This document shows positions 52,799-63,690 of a DNA stretch of 64,000 nt, piece by piece. The first letter of the stretch is position 1; every line of letters starts with the position of its first letter. A program made the position numbers and the translations under genes. This DNA is from Pratylenchus scribneri (Eukaryota > Nematoda > Chromadorea > Rhabditida > Pratylenchidae), in the NCBI GenBank assembly GCA_030063045.1, contig JAQSEB010000082.1:3348001-3412000 (forward strand). The letters run 5' to 3'. The notes under the pieces are model-generated. The model was not told the origin of the DNA and did no database searches. It saw only the letters and a program-made list of their open reading frames with translations.

Positions 52799-52888
52799 TT
52801 AATCATAAATTTTAGCGATTATTTCGTGTACAAAATTTGAAATGAGTTCGCTGCGCATTTTTTCTTCAGCAGAGAAAGCGAATAGGAT
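52799..52888 (-). CDS. Candidate terminal exon, helical
   Basis: The minus strand reads FSAEEKMRSELISNFVHEII and AKIYD, then TAA at 52799-52801. The heptad-like spacing of Leu, Ile and Val suggests a helix. Related in style to KLEELKAGLIVDVITNRKIG-stop at 63623. A candidate acceptor is tctgctgaag. Confidence 0.45.
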   Translation of the reverse strand: MLFAFSAEEKMRSELISNFVHEIIAKIYD

Positions 52889-54093
52889 TTTATAATAAAT
52901 TTAAATGTCTCATTATTATATATACATTACATATTTTATAAATGTTTATTTAATTTAATAGTTTGAAATTTTTAAATTACAATCGATTATAAAAATTTCA
53001 TTATATTTTAAAATAATAATAAAAGTAAATTTTTGTTAGATTTCAAAATTTAATTTTAGAATTATTTAATTCTAAGAAATAATTTCGATGTCATTAATGA
53101 ACATATGTAATCTTCTTTTATTAAATTTTACTAATCATATATTTAAAGGATATTTTTAAATTTTTTAAAAACTGCAATTATATTTGATTTTCTCTTTTGA
53201 ATTTTTAATCGAATTTTTCATAAATAAAATACTCTAGATGTAGAAAAAAATTTTGCGTTTCTTGCAATTTTAATCTATTATTAAATTTATTTTCATTCTT
53301 CTTTCTTATTAATTTTTTTAATTTTTAAATCTATCATAAATAATTATCTTATATCCATGGTATTCAATTTTATTAAAATATTAAATAAATTTATATTTTT
53401 ATTTAAAGATAAATTATTTTATTTGTTTCTTATATTACAAAATTTAAATATAAACTTGTATCAATTAAAATCGAATTTCGTAAAATTCGTATTATTATTT
53501 TTTTCTTATACTAGTTAGCACATTTTATTTTATATTTTTAACAATTATGAATATTTTTATATACATACATATAAGAATTTCTTAATTTTTTTCATAAATT
53601 TAAATTTCTATATAAAATATATAAGAATGGATTTAGATTTTTTTAGAATTAGCGGGTAACTCTTTCTTTTTGCACTCAACAGTAATATAGCCTAAATTAA
53701 TTTTTTAAAAATTTATATATTATTTTTTCTTTTTTACAATATAATTAATTTAATTTCATTATTTATAAAATAGAAAATTTTAAAAATTATGACCGTTTTC
53801 ACTAGGTTCCTTTTATTATAAGCGTCTCTCAACATTATGTCGAGTCATTGACGCTCTTTTTTTATGTTAATTATAATTAATTTCTAACCACAATTAAGTA
53901 ATTTAAATGGATTTAAAATTTTTTAAAAATTTAATCTATTATTAAATTTATTTTCTTTCTTAAATTAAGTTTTGCCACCATATTCTTTTTTTTTAAATAA
54001 ATTTTTTTGATAAAAATTTTCAACATTTTGATTTATTTTATTTATTTTTAATATATTTTTTAAATTAAAATTTATTTTTTTTAAACATTCCAT

Positions 54094-54183
54094 CTAATTT
54101 TCAATGTTTACGGCCACATCAATTTGATGGGTAATTATGGCCATATATATCCGTTTAAGCCAGTGTTGTCCCTGCTCGCGACT
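54094..54183 (-). CDS. Candidate terminal mini-exon (homolog at 60813)
   Basis: The acceptor cattcttag on the minus strand is followed by exactly 30 codons: SREQGQHWLKRIYMAIITHQ, then IDVAVNIEN and TAG. The locus at 60813-60905 is homologous and keeps this frame with a 9-base deletion. This is some of the best evidence that the islands code on the minus strand. Confidence 0.52.
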   Translation of the reverse strand, partial: SREQGQHWLKRIYMAIITHQIDVAVNIEN

Positions 54184-54818
54184 CTAAGAATGAGATGGGA
54201 TTTTAGAATTTCAATCGCAATCTTTTTGAAGATTTTTATTTACATAATATAATTTTATGATAATTTTTATAATATAAATTATATTTTATTTTTTTTTAAA
54301 TTATTTATCTATTTTAATTTTTAAAATTATCTATTTTTTCTCTTTATATAAAAATAGAATTAATATCGAAAGAAAATCACGCTTTTTTGCTCGTATGAAT
54401 CTATATTTTTCATAATTTTTTTATAATTTAAATCACAGAAATAATATATATTATTTTTTTTTAATAATTTAATTTCAATCATATTTTTTTAACATATTAT
54501 TCTCTGTTATTCTCTATACTCAATAACCAGAGTAAAAGTTTTTTTTGAATTTTAATTTTCTTTAATTTTTGATTTTTAAAAGTAAAATTTTATATTAATT
54601 ATATTTAATATTTATAGATTAATTAAATTTATATTAAAAAATTTTTTTGTAATTAAATTAATTTTTATAGTATCCAATTTTTTTTTTTAAAAATATTATA
54701 AAATATGATTTTCTGATAATATTTATGTCCTCAATTATTTTAAAATTTTTCTAATTTAATTAAAAAAATATTTTTTTCTTATGAATAGAATATTTTTAAT
54801 AATTATATTCAAGTTCAA

Positions 54819-54874
54819 TTAAATATTCTTGGATTTGCTTCTTTCGAAGCTGGAGAGCTCATGCAATTTTTTCT
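54819..54874 (-). CDS. Candidate terminal mini-exon
   Basis: The acceptor aaattag on the minus strand, then 2 bases and 18 codons, KKLHELSSFERSKSKNI and TAA. The composition is ordinary protein-like (Ser, Lys, Glu, His). Confidence 0.45.
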
Positions 54875-56009
54875 CTAATTTATTTATATTCTCAGTTATA
54901 TTTTTTTATTTATATTCATTTTTATTCCTTCTCATTTTTTTATAAAATTTTATGTTTTCTTTTGTATATGAGGCGTGTTGGTTTTGCAGGATTGTGGCTT
55001 CGTAATTCGTCAATATATATTCATTCTTTATTTAATTTTTAAAATAAATTTATATTTTGAAATTTTATATTGTTTGAAGAAAATACCTCTTAAATTTTAA
55101 TCAATTTTTAGAAGCTGGTGAAAATTAATTTTATAAAAAAAAAAATAATTAAATTATCACAATATCTTCCAAGCATTCAATTTATTAAAATAATATATTG
55201 CTAATTAATAAATTTATTTTTCATTATAATTAAATAATTTTATAATGGATTTAAAATTTTTATACAATTTTTATCCATTATTTCATTCATTTTCATTATT
55301 TATTTATATTATATCATTATGCCTTTTTTTTCAAATATTCATTTATTCACATTAAATTTTACTGTAAATAATTTATTCTATAAATCAAAAATATTCAGGA
55401 ATGGATTGATCATTGCCCTTGTGCAATGTTGGGCGTCCAACACAACAATTATATTTATTTTTCAATTTATCATCAAAAATTTTTAATTTTAATCATCTTT
55501 TTTAAAATAGAAATTTTATAAAAATTTATGTAAATATCCTTCTTCCAAAGCAACTTTACGCGTCTTTTTTTGAGCGCAACTTCTAATTATTTATAATTTT
55601 AGAAAGGATTTAAAATTTTTATAAATTTTGCTTTATTTTTAAAATTTAATTTTTATCATAAATAATTTTCTTTACACCTTGCTTCGATGAATTGATTGAT
55701 GTGTACTTATATTTAAAATATTTTTAATTCTTCATTGAAATTAAATAATTTTTTATGCTTTTATATTTTTATTTTTATTCTATTCTTTTAACCAATTTTA
55801 CCACTTTTTCAATTGTTATTTTCTCATATATCAGAATATATCTTCAATTTTTTTAAATTAATTTTATATATTATTCCATTATTTAATTTTCATCAATATA
55901 TTGAATTAATTTTGGTTTGAAAATTTATTTAGCTATAAATTTTTTCTTTTTTACAATAAAATAAATTTTCTATTTTTTTATAAATATATAATTAATAAAA
56001 TTAAATGAC

Positions 56010-56068
56010 CTAATTGATCAGAATGGTTTTCTTTGATACAAATTTTGGTATATTCGATGGATTTAAAG
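56010..56068 (-). CDS. Candidate internal mini-exon with both splice sites
   Basis: A 59-base exon lies between acceptor ttgtaaaaag and donor GTCATTTAA on the minus strand. The frame (phase 1 in, phase 1 out) reads FKSIEYTKICIKENHSDQL. Other frames are less protein-like. Confidence 0.45.
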
Positions 56069-56582
56069 CTTTTTACAATTTTATCAGTTTTCAAATTTAA
56101 TTCATTCTTTATTTTTATTATTTTACACAATTAGGTCTTTTTTAAAATTTTAACTTTCTTTTAAATTATATACGAATAGTATCCAAAATATTAATTCTTA
56201 AAATAATTTTATATATATAATTTATTTTATTAATATATGAAAATTAAAATTTTTTAATTTATTCAATTTAAATAATTTCTCGTTTTATTCCTTAATTTAT
56301 ATATTTAAATTATTCAATTTAATCATTAGTTAAAAATTTAGTTTCATAATTTATTTGTTTCATAATTTATTAATTATTTTAAAAAAATTAAATTTCTTCA
56401 TTTATTCATTAGATTAAATTTTAATTTCTTAATTTATTCATCATTAGTTTTTAAAGATAATAATTTTATTATCTCCTTTACATCAATATTCATAGAAATT
56501 AAATTTATATTTGAAAAGAGTTTTTTGTAAATTATAAATTAATTTCAATTTTTCATCTTAAAATAGAAAATTTTATAAAATT

Positions 56583-56642
56583 AATGATCTTGATATTCGC
56601 AGCGCGTTGCTTTTCCTCAAGACGGCGTCGTTCTTCTGCGCT
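56583..56642 (-). CDS. Candidate mini-exon with ERRR motif
   Basis: The minus strand reads SAEERRRLEEKQRAANIKII after acceptor-like ataataag. It matches the 43949 island (ADERRR.VEKQ) at peptide level. The expected GTCATT donor position reads GATCATT, so the donor may be lost or mis-assigned. Confidence 0.45.
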
Positions 56643-57641
56643 CTTATTATATTTATTTAATATTTTATTCTTATTATTTTAATATCATTATGCTTTCTTT
56701 TCAATTGTAATTATCATTGATAATTATCCGAATATGTCGTTTAATTTTTTAAATTATTTTGATATATTTTTTTCAATTTTATCTCTATATTAAATTGATA
56801 TATTATTCTTTTTCTTACAACATTCACAAGTTTTACTTCTTATATTAATTTAGAATTATATTGTTTTTAATCATTGCTCAAATATATTTTTAATTAAATT
56901 ATATTTAATTTTATATCTTTTTATAATAAATTAAAAATTTTATTTTTAATTTTTTGTGCAATTTTTAATTTAATTTATTTTACATTTTAAAATTTGTTTA
57001 TTTTTAAAATTGCATATTTTTAAGGAAGAGAGCTTTTAAATTTTTATTAAATTTTTAATTTTATTACAATATTTATCTTCAAATTTTATAATTTTAAATA
57101 GAAGTCTATTAATCCTTCTTTAGTTCTTTAAAATATAAAACATTTTCAAAACATACCAAGTTTGAAATATGTACAAAGCACAAAATCGATCAACATCAAT
57201 TGAAATAGGAAGAAATTGCATCGGCTTAATGAGATATAGGAAAGAAATTCCCATTCCGGGAATCTAATTTATAATCATTAATTATATTATCTCTATATAA
57301 ATAGTTAAATATGAATTTAAAAATTTTTATAATTTTAATCGATTTATATTAAATATTTTCACTATTATTTTTATGATTTTTATTTAATTAAGCCTGATTT
57401 TTATTTAATTAAGCCTTATTTTTCAAATATAAATTTCATCTTAAATAAGTATCCAATATATCAAATTAATTTTTAAAAATAATTTGATTATATTATTCAA
57501 TTTTATCAATTTATTAAATAGTTTTTTTTAATTTAAATTCTTCTTTAGTTTTTTAATAGTATTTTTAATAATTTTTATCATTTTCAAAAAAACATTATCC
57601 TAAAATTTATTATTAATATAAAATCTATTAAATTTAATTAC

Positions 57642-57678
57642 CGTTTTCAATTCGTCATCAGAAGATATTCCAAAACTA
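57642..57678 (-). CDS. Candidate mini-exon with GTAATT donor
   Basis: After acceptor-like tgccaaag the minus strand reads SFGISSDDELKT and ends exactly at ACG followed by GTAATTAAA. Phase 0 out. Confidence 0.4.
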
Positions 57679-57788
57679 CTTTGGCAGAATTTATTTATAA
57701 AAAATATTTCTTGTTTTTTTATATTATAAATTTTATTTTAATTTCATTTTCTTTATCATAGAAAATTTTTTAAAATTTAAATTTCAAC

Positions 57789-57836
57789 CCTGTCGACGAC
57801 AGAAGTAGAATTCTTCTTTACATAGGGCTTCATTAG
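57789..57836 (-). CDS. Candidate mini-exon (homolog at 59620)
   Basis: After aaataag the minus strand reads LMKPYVKKNSTSVVDR, 16 codons to a GTTGAAATTT donor; reading on would give VEI and TAA. The island at about 59636-59683 begins with the same aaataagctaa and reads LTKPIQHKALSTKTL-stop, so the frame L.KP is shared. Confidence 0.42.
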
Positions 57837-58211
57837 CTTATTTGTCGTTGGGTTGGTCAAATTTCTTATTAATATATTAATTAATTAGTTTTTTGTTTCA
57901 ATTATTAATTTATTTATTTTTAATTGAATTTTAATTTTATTATAATTATTCATAATATTTATCTAATAATAATGATGGATTTAAATTTTTTACAATCTAA
58001 TCCACTATTATATTTATTTTCATTCTTTTTTTATCATATTTTACATAACCCAAATTTAAATAATTTTGCAATAAATTTTTATTCAATTTTATCATCTATT
58101 ACTGTAAATATATTTATATTTGAAAATTTATCTATAATAATTTTTTTATTTTACAATATAATTAATTTAAATTTTTCATTTATAAAATAGAAAATTTTTT
58201 AAATTATAGAC

Positions 58212-58282
58212 CTATCGATTTTTTTCCTCAGCAGATGTTTAATAGTCTCATCCTCATCTTTTTGACTTCGGCGAATGGCATT
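58212..58282 (-). CDS. Candidate internal mini-exon, highly charged
   Basis: A 71-base minus-strand exon lies between acceptor gtcgctag and donor GTCTATAAT. The frame reads NAIRRSQKDEDETIKHLLRK, then KID and 2 bases of an Arg codon. Phase 0 in, phase 2 out. One of the clearest coding islands. Confidence 0.5.
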
Positions 58283-58674
58283 CTAGCGACGCATTTGGCA
58301 CTATTAATTATAATTAATTATTAACTAAAATTAAGCAATTTATAAAGGATTTAAATTTTTTTACAATTTAATCCACTATTATATTTATTTTCATTCTTTA
58401 TATTTATTATTTTAATCCCATTTTGCCTAATTTTCAAATATATTTTATTATTATCACAACATTTAAGAACTCAAAAATATTCAATTTTTTAAACTAATTT
58501 GCTTAATAATTCAATTTATCGATTTTTAAAATTTTAATTTAAATTCTTAATTAATTTTTAGTTTTTTTTTATTTTTCCATTTACATCAAATTCATATATA
58601 ATTAAATTTATACTTTAAAATTTATTACAAATAAATTTTTTTATATTAAAATTAATTTAAATTTCTTTTTTAAA

Positions 58675-58740
58675 TTAAATGATATGAGAGTCTCTGTTGC
58701 GCTTTTGCGCCTTCGTTACTTTGTTTTCGATGTCGCCATC
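58675..58740 (-). CDS. Candidate terminal mini-exon
   Basis: After aataaag the minus strand reads 21 codons ending in TAA: DGDIENKVTKAQKRNRDSHI, then Ile. A second frame (HRKQSNEGAKAQQRLSYH) is also open. Lys/Arg-rich. Confidence 0.42.
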   Translation of the reverse strand, partial: DGDIENKVTKAQKRNRDSHII

Positions 58741-59185
58741 CTTTATTTTTGATTTTTATTTATTAATAAATTTTTCAATATAATTAAGATTTAAAAATGG
58801 ATTTAAAATGTTTACATTTTAATCCATAATTTATTTTTATTCTTTTAATTTTATTGCATCTATGATGCCTTCCTTTTCAAATTAAAATTTTATCATTAAA
58901 TAATTATCCGAATATTTCAAATGTACTCAATTTTAAAAATTAATTTCCTACATATTATTCATTTATTCAATTTTAGATATATTAAATAAATTTATATTTG
59001 AAAAATTATTTATAAATTATTTTTTCGTTTTTTTTTATTATAAATTTATTTTAATTTATTTTTTTTTTTGAATCATTTATTCAATTTTTATGATATATGA
59101 AATAAATTTAATATTTGTAAAATTATTTATAAATTAATTATAAATTTATTTTAAATTATTTTTTTAGAATATAAAATTTATTAAA

Positions 59186-59230
59186 TTAAATGGCCACTCC
59201 GTTCTTTTTCCCATCTTTTTCTCCTAGCTT
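59186..59230 (-). CDS. Candidate terminal mini-exon
   Basis: The acceptor aatgaatag on the minus strand is followed by KLGEKDGKKNGVAI and TAA, exactly 15 codons. A second frame reads ARRKRWEKRTEWP. The ending VAI-stop resembles IAI-stop at 42440. Confidence 0.38.
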   Translation of the reverse strand, partial: KLGEKDGKKNGVAI

Positions 59231-59635
59231 CTATTCATTGGTATTGGTAGATGTTTTCTTATACTTTAATATTATCACGGCATTTAAAAAATTTTATTTT
59301 TAAATTTATAATAATTCATTATATTCTCTATATAATAGATAAAAATGGATTTAAATTTTTTTACAATTTTAAACCATTATTAAATTTATTTTATTCTTTT
59401 AACCAATTATGCCTTTTTCGATTGTTATATTCCTATAAATAATATTGTAATATGTCTTTAATTTTTTAAAAATAATTTCATATATTATTCCATTATCTAA
59501 TTTTTATCAATATATTAATTAAATTTTTATTTGAAAATTTATTTAAAAATAAATTTTGTTTTCGTTTTTTAATTAATTTTTTTAAATTCTTTTATAAATA
59601 TATAATTAATAAAATTAAATTATCATTCCACTTCA

Positions 59636-59683
59636 TCACAATGTTTTTGTTGATAGAGCTTTGTGTTGAATCGGCTTTGTTAG
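59636..59683 (-). CDS. Candidate mini-exon, homolog of the 57789 island
   Basis: After aaataag the minus strand reads LTKPIQHKALSTKTL and TGA. It shares its first bases and the L.KP frame with the 57789 island, about 1.8 kb away. Confidence 0.38.
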   Translation of the reverse strand, partial: LTKPIQHKALSTKTL

Positions 59684-60009
59684 CTTATTTTTATATATTA
59701 ATTATCTTTTTTAATACAATTAAATAATTTTTTATGATTTTAAAATTTAAAATTATAATCTATAATCTTATTTATTTTCATTCTTTATTTTTTATTATTT
59801 ACGGAATTAAGCCTTTTTTAAAATTTTAATTTTCTAATAATAATAATCGAATAGTATCCACAATATTAATTTTTATAACAATTTGTTATTTATTATTAAT
59901 AAAATAAAACTATTTTTGAAAATTTATATAAATAATTTTTTTTTGTTTTTTAAATTACATATTAATTTTGATTTCTTCATTTAAAAATACAAAATTTTAT
60001 TAAATTAAA

Positions 60010-60058
60010 ATATCCGTAGGACAGCTGCGCGTCCTTACTAGGGTCGACGATGTGCTTT
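60010..60058 (-). CDS. Candidate mini-exon
   Basis: The acceptor tgacgaatag on the minus strand opens a frame KHIVDPSKDAQLSYGYF. A second frame (STSSTLVRTRSCPTDIL) is also open. The lower boundary is approximate. Confidence 0.33.
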
Positions 60059-60812
60059 CTATTCGTCAGTTAATTTTATATTAATTACATATATTATTTT
60101 ACATATATTTTCATTCTTTATTTTTATGATTTTAATGCAATTTGTATTCTTTTTTAAATGTAAATTTTATCATTTTTTTGATTATTTTATTTTTAATTGT
60201 AGATAAAGGTCATTTCGGACCATTATTTTATATTTGTCATGCCTCTTTAGCAATAATAAATTCAACTAAATTTTTATTAAATTATTTTGAAATAATATAA
60301 AATACATTTCCTAAAAATCATTAAAGTCATTCAATTGTTACAAAATATATTTAACTATAAATTCATGTTTAAATATAGCGTTTTAAAATTTTAATAAATT
60401 TTTGATTATATTTTTATTTATAAAAAAATTTTTTTAAATTGTTTTTTTCGATTATTTATATTTTATTATTTTTAATATAAAAATTTTGACTAAAGTAAAT
60501 ATTCAAATATATAATATCTTGTTAAATAACTATTCCATAATTTGCGGCGAATATATTTATTCTTTCTCTCTACCATGTGTAAATGCTTCGTCTTTAAATT
60601 AAAATATTTAGGATTAAATTTTTTATTATATTGAAATTTGTTATTAATAAATATAATAATTTTTTTCATGATAGTTTAATTTTTATGATTTATAATAAAT
60701 ATATTTTATTTTTTATTATATTTCATTTAATTTTATCTATTAATAATTTATAACATTTTGATTTATTCTATCTATTTTTATTATATTATTTTAAATTATA
60801 ATTTATTTTTAT

Positions 60813-60905
60813 TTAAACATTCCATCTTTCATCTTTCACCGTCGTTACGTCCACAACCACGTGGCGGGTAATATACATCCGTATAAAGTCAGTGTTTACA
60901 AAAAA
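60813..60905 (-). CDS. Candidate terminal mini-exon, homolog of the 54094 island
   Basis: The minus strand reads VNTDFIRMYITRHVVVDVTT, then VKDERWNV and TAA at 60813-60815. It aligns with the 54094 island (KRIYMAIITHQIDVAVNIEN) in one frame, with a 9-base deletion and mostly amino-acid-changing differences, while the AT-rich DNA downstream on the minus strand is conserved. Confidence 0.5.
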   Translation of the reverse strand, partial: FFVNTDFIRMYITRHVVVDVTTVKDERWNV

Positions 60906-62017
60906 TTCAAAAATAATTAAATTTATATTTGAAAATTTATTTAAAATTAATTTCTATGCTCTTTTTACAATGGGATTAAAATTTTTTTCTATTTAATCCA
61001 CTTTTATTTTATTTTCATTCTTTATTTTATAATTTTAATTTCATTATGCCTTCATTTTAAATGTTAATTTTATTATTATCACCTTATCCCAGAACAAAGA
61101 AATATCAATATTTTAAATTAATTTGCATTATTATTCAATTCAAAGATTATAGTTTATTTAAATTCTATATTAGTTTTAAGGGGTATTAATAATTTTATTT
61201 TTTCCTTTACATAAAAATTCAGAGAAAATTATACTTTTATTCTAAAATTTATTTATTTTTTTTTTTATTTTTTTTACAAAAATTTTTAAATTAAAAAATT
61301 TAATAAATTTAATGACTTATCCGTTTCATTTTTAAAAATGAGTTATTACTTTTGTTTATTTTTAAAATAATTTTATTATATTAATTCAATATTTTAATAT
61401 CTATATCTTTTTAATATTCTGGATATATTGATTTTTTTTAATATATAATTATAATAATTAATTTCTGAATAGGCATAGGCCATATCGTTAGAACAACATT
61501 GGCATTTTTCCTAAATTAATTAAAAATACGAATTCGATGTGTTAAATTATTTAATGAAAGATAAATTATTTAAATCAAAATTAATTATTTATATATATTT
61601 TACAAAAATTACAATTTTTAATATTTTCGACGGTTTATTTTCATTAATACATTTTAAAAAAACTTTCTTCTTTAAATTTTGCTTTCTATCAATTTTATTT
61701 TATATTTTTAATATTTTAAATAAATAAATTACATTTAATCTTATTGACGGAAAATGACACATTATTAATTTTTAATATCATTTTCATTTTATTCTCTTCA
61801 AGGATATTGTAATTTTATCATTTATATTTTTTATTATTTTGTAAATATTTTATTTAAAAATTTTTTAATTTGAGTTGGGATTTATAGTTAACTATCTTTG
61901 ATTTCATCGTAGAATACTATTTCCTCAATTTTTTTTTTGTCTTTCAATTTTTCCTCTTTGAAATAAATAAAAATTTTATGATGCGGATATAATTCATTTG
62001 CTTAAGAATAATTTAAC

Positions 62018-62048
62018 AGCATTCGCAAGCGTCGTTCTTGTTCAACTT
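62018..62048 (-). CDS. Candidate 31-base micro-exon
   Basis: The acceptor ttcgaccag on the minus strand, then AAGTTGAACAAGAACGACGC and TTGCGAATGCT, then donor GTTAAATT. The frame reads VEQERRLRM. Reading through upstream gives FVRPEVEQERR. Confidence 0.38.
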
Positions 62049-62587
62049 CTGGTCGAACAAATCATTTTTATTCTTGTCTGGCATTATTTTTCTCTTACTC
62101 AAATTTAAACTTAAGAAAAATTGAAATATTGATGCAAAAAATTTTTTATTATAGAATTTTGTTTCTAATTTTTTATTTTTTTATTATATTTTAAATTTTT
62201 TCATATAATATAAATTTAAAACTAAATAAATAATAAATATTTGACTAAATTTTTATATAAATATTTGACAAAACTTTTATATTCTTTCAAATAATTTATT
62301 TATTTTTTCTTTAATTATAAATTAATTTTAATTTAATATTTTATAAAATAGATATTTTATGAAAATAAATTTTTTTCTATTTTTTTAATTTTCATTTATC
62401 GATATATTGTAATTTAAGTTTTTAATTAGTTTTTAAGGATATATTATTTTATTCATTGCAATAGAAAATCATAAATAATTTTTGTTTGAAAATTTATTTA
62501 TAAATTAATTAATTATTCCGTTTTTACAATAAAATAATTTTCATTAAATTTTTATAATAAAATAGAAAATTTCTAAAATTAAATTAC

Positions 62588-62632
62588 ACTTGACATCTTC
62601 TTGTTATCTGTTGTAATCGCCTCGGACTTCAT
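62588..62632 (-). CDS. Candidate first mini-exon with ATG
   Basis: The minus strand reads MKSEAITTDNKKMSS, 15 codons from ATG, ending in phase 0 at a GTAATTTAA donor. The same layout is seen at 41133. Upstream frame continues as SGET, so the ATG is a choice, not proof of a start. Confidence 0.38.
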
Positions 62633-62885
62633 GGTTTCTCCCGATTTATTTTTTTTATTCTTACTTATGATATTTTAATCTCATTATATCTTCTTTTAAA
62701 ATATTAATTTTAATATTATATTTATTATAATATTTCAGAAAAATTCAATTATTTTAATTATATATAATTCAATTATTCAATTCGTAAAATTATTAAATAA
62801 TTTTTATTCAAAAATATTATTTTTTTTTTGTTTTTTTTAGTATAAATTATTATATTAGAATACGTAAGAGTTTGCGTTTAGCATT

Positions 62886-62935
62886 CAATTTCATATACTC
62901 TTTTGGAAAGGATAGATTTCATTTTCTATTAAGAT
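62886..62935 (-). CDS. Candidate short ORF or mini-exon
   Basis: The minus strand reads MKSILSKRVYEIEC and a stop. The plus strand has a longer open frame (RKSLRLAFNFIYSFGKDRFH) through the same island, so the strand is uncertain. Boundaries approximate. Confidence 0.25.
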
Positions 62936-63202
62936 GAAAATTTGCCAAATAAATTATAAAACTCGACGTCACCAATAAAATTTTTCCTAATTTATTAATT
63001 ATTTTTTCGTTGCAATTAAATAATTTAATTTTTTTATTAAATTTTAAATACAAATTATTTATCTATATCTAATAGTTAAGATGGATTTAAAATTATTATA
63101 TTCATTTTGATTTTTTATTCTTATTATTTTATGATATCATTTTAAATTTTAATTATATTATATCACTAAGTAGTATTCAATTTTTTAAATTATTTAATAC
63201 TA

Positions 63203-63258
63203 CAATTGGATCTATGCTAATAGTTCCCGAACGTGTTTGATAGATCCAGTGGCGATCA
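63203..63258 (-). CDS. Candidate mini-exon B of a duplicated pair
   Basis: The acceptor tttttatttag on the minus strand, then the open frame VIATGSIKHVRELLA and TAG. It aligns in frame with exon A at 41881-41934 (V.A.G) but has many substitutions, whereas the DNA on both sides is about nine-tenths identical by eye. Confidence 0.42.
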
Positions 63259-63622
63259 CTAAATAAAAATAATTAGATTTTTATTTATAAATTTTTAGTT
63301 TGTTCAATTTTTAAAATTTAAAATAAATTTTATTCATCTTTGCATATTATATATTTCTATATTTTTTATTTGATTTTATCATTTTATTTGAAGCAGATCA
63401 TAATAATATATTTTATTTCATTTTCTTAATATAAATATTGCAGAATTATCATAAAAAAATTTAATTTTATTAAATTATATTTTATCTAATATGTTGCATT
63501 TTTTTCTAATGTTAATTTTATTTTAAATATTTATACAAATTTGTCAAAAATATTCAATTTTAAATAAATTTCTAAATATTATTAATTTATTCAATTTCAT
63601 CGATGAATAAAATAAATTTATA

Positions 63623-63690
63623 TTAACCAATCTTCCGGTTAGTAATAACATCTACTATAAGTCCAGCCTTTAGTTCTTCAAGTTTTGAAT
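63623..63690 (-). CDS. Candidate terminal mini-exon, helical
   Basis: The minus strand reads KLEELKAGLIVDVITNRKIG and TAA at 63623-63625; alternatively GTTAATAT inside the last codons is a donor. The amphipathic pattern is clearly protein-like. It is the last strong island in the window. Confidence 0.47.

Noticed and set aside
57924..58190. Open frames of 60-88 codons in the AT-rich region (also 38410, 39849, 52535, 59251, 61539)
   Set aside because: They translate to Phe/Ile/Asn/Leu-rich strings. Several (for example NGFKFFYNF, MDLNFLQSN) come from the recurring spacer piece atggatttaaattttttac, so they reflect the repeat and base composition, not genes.
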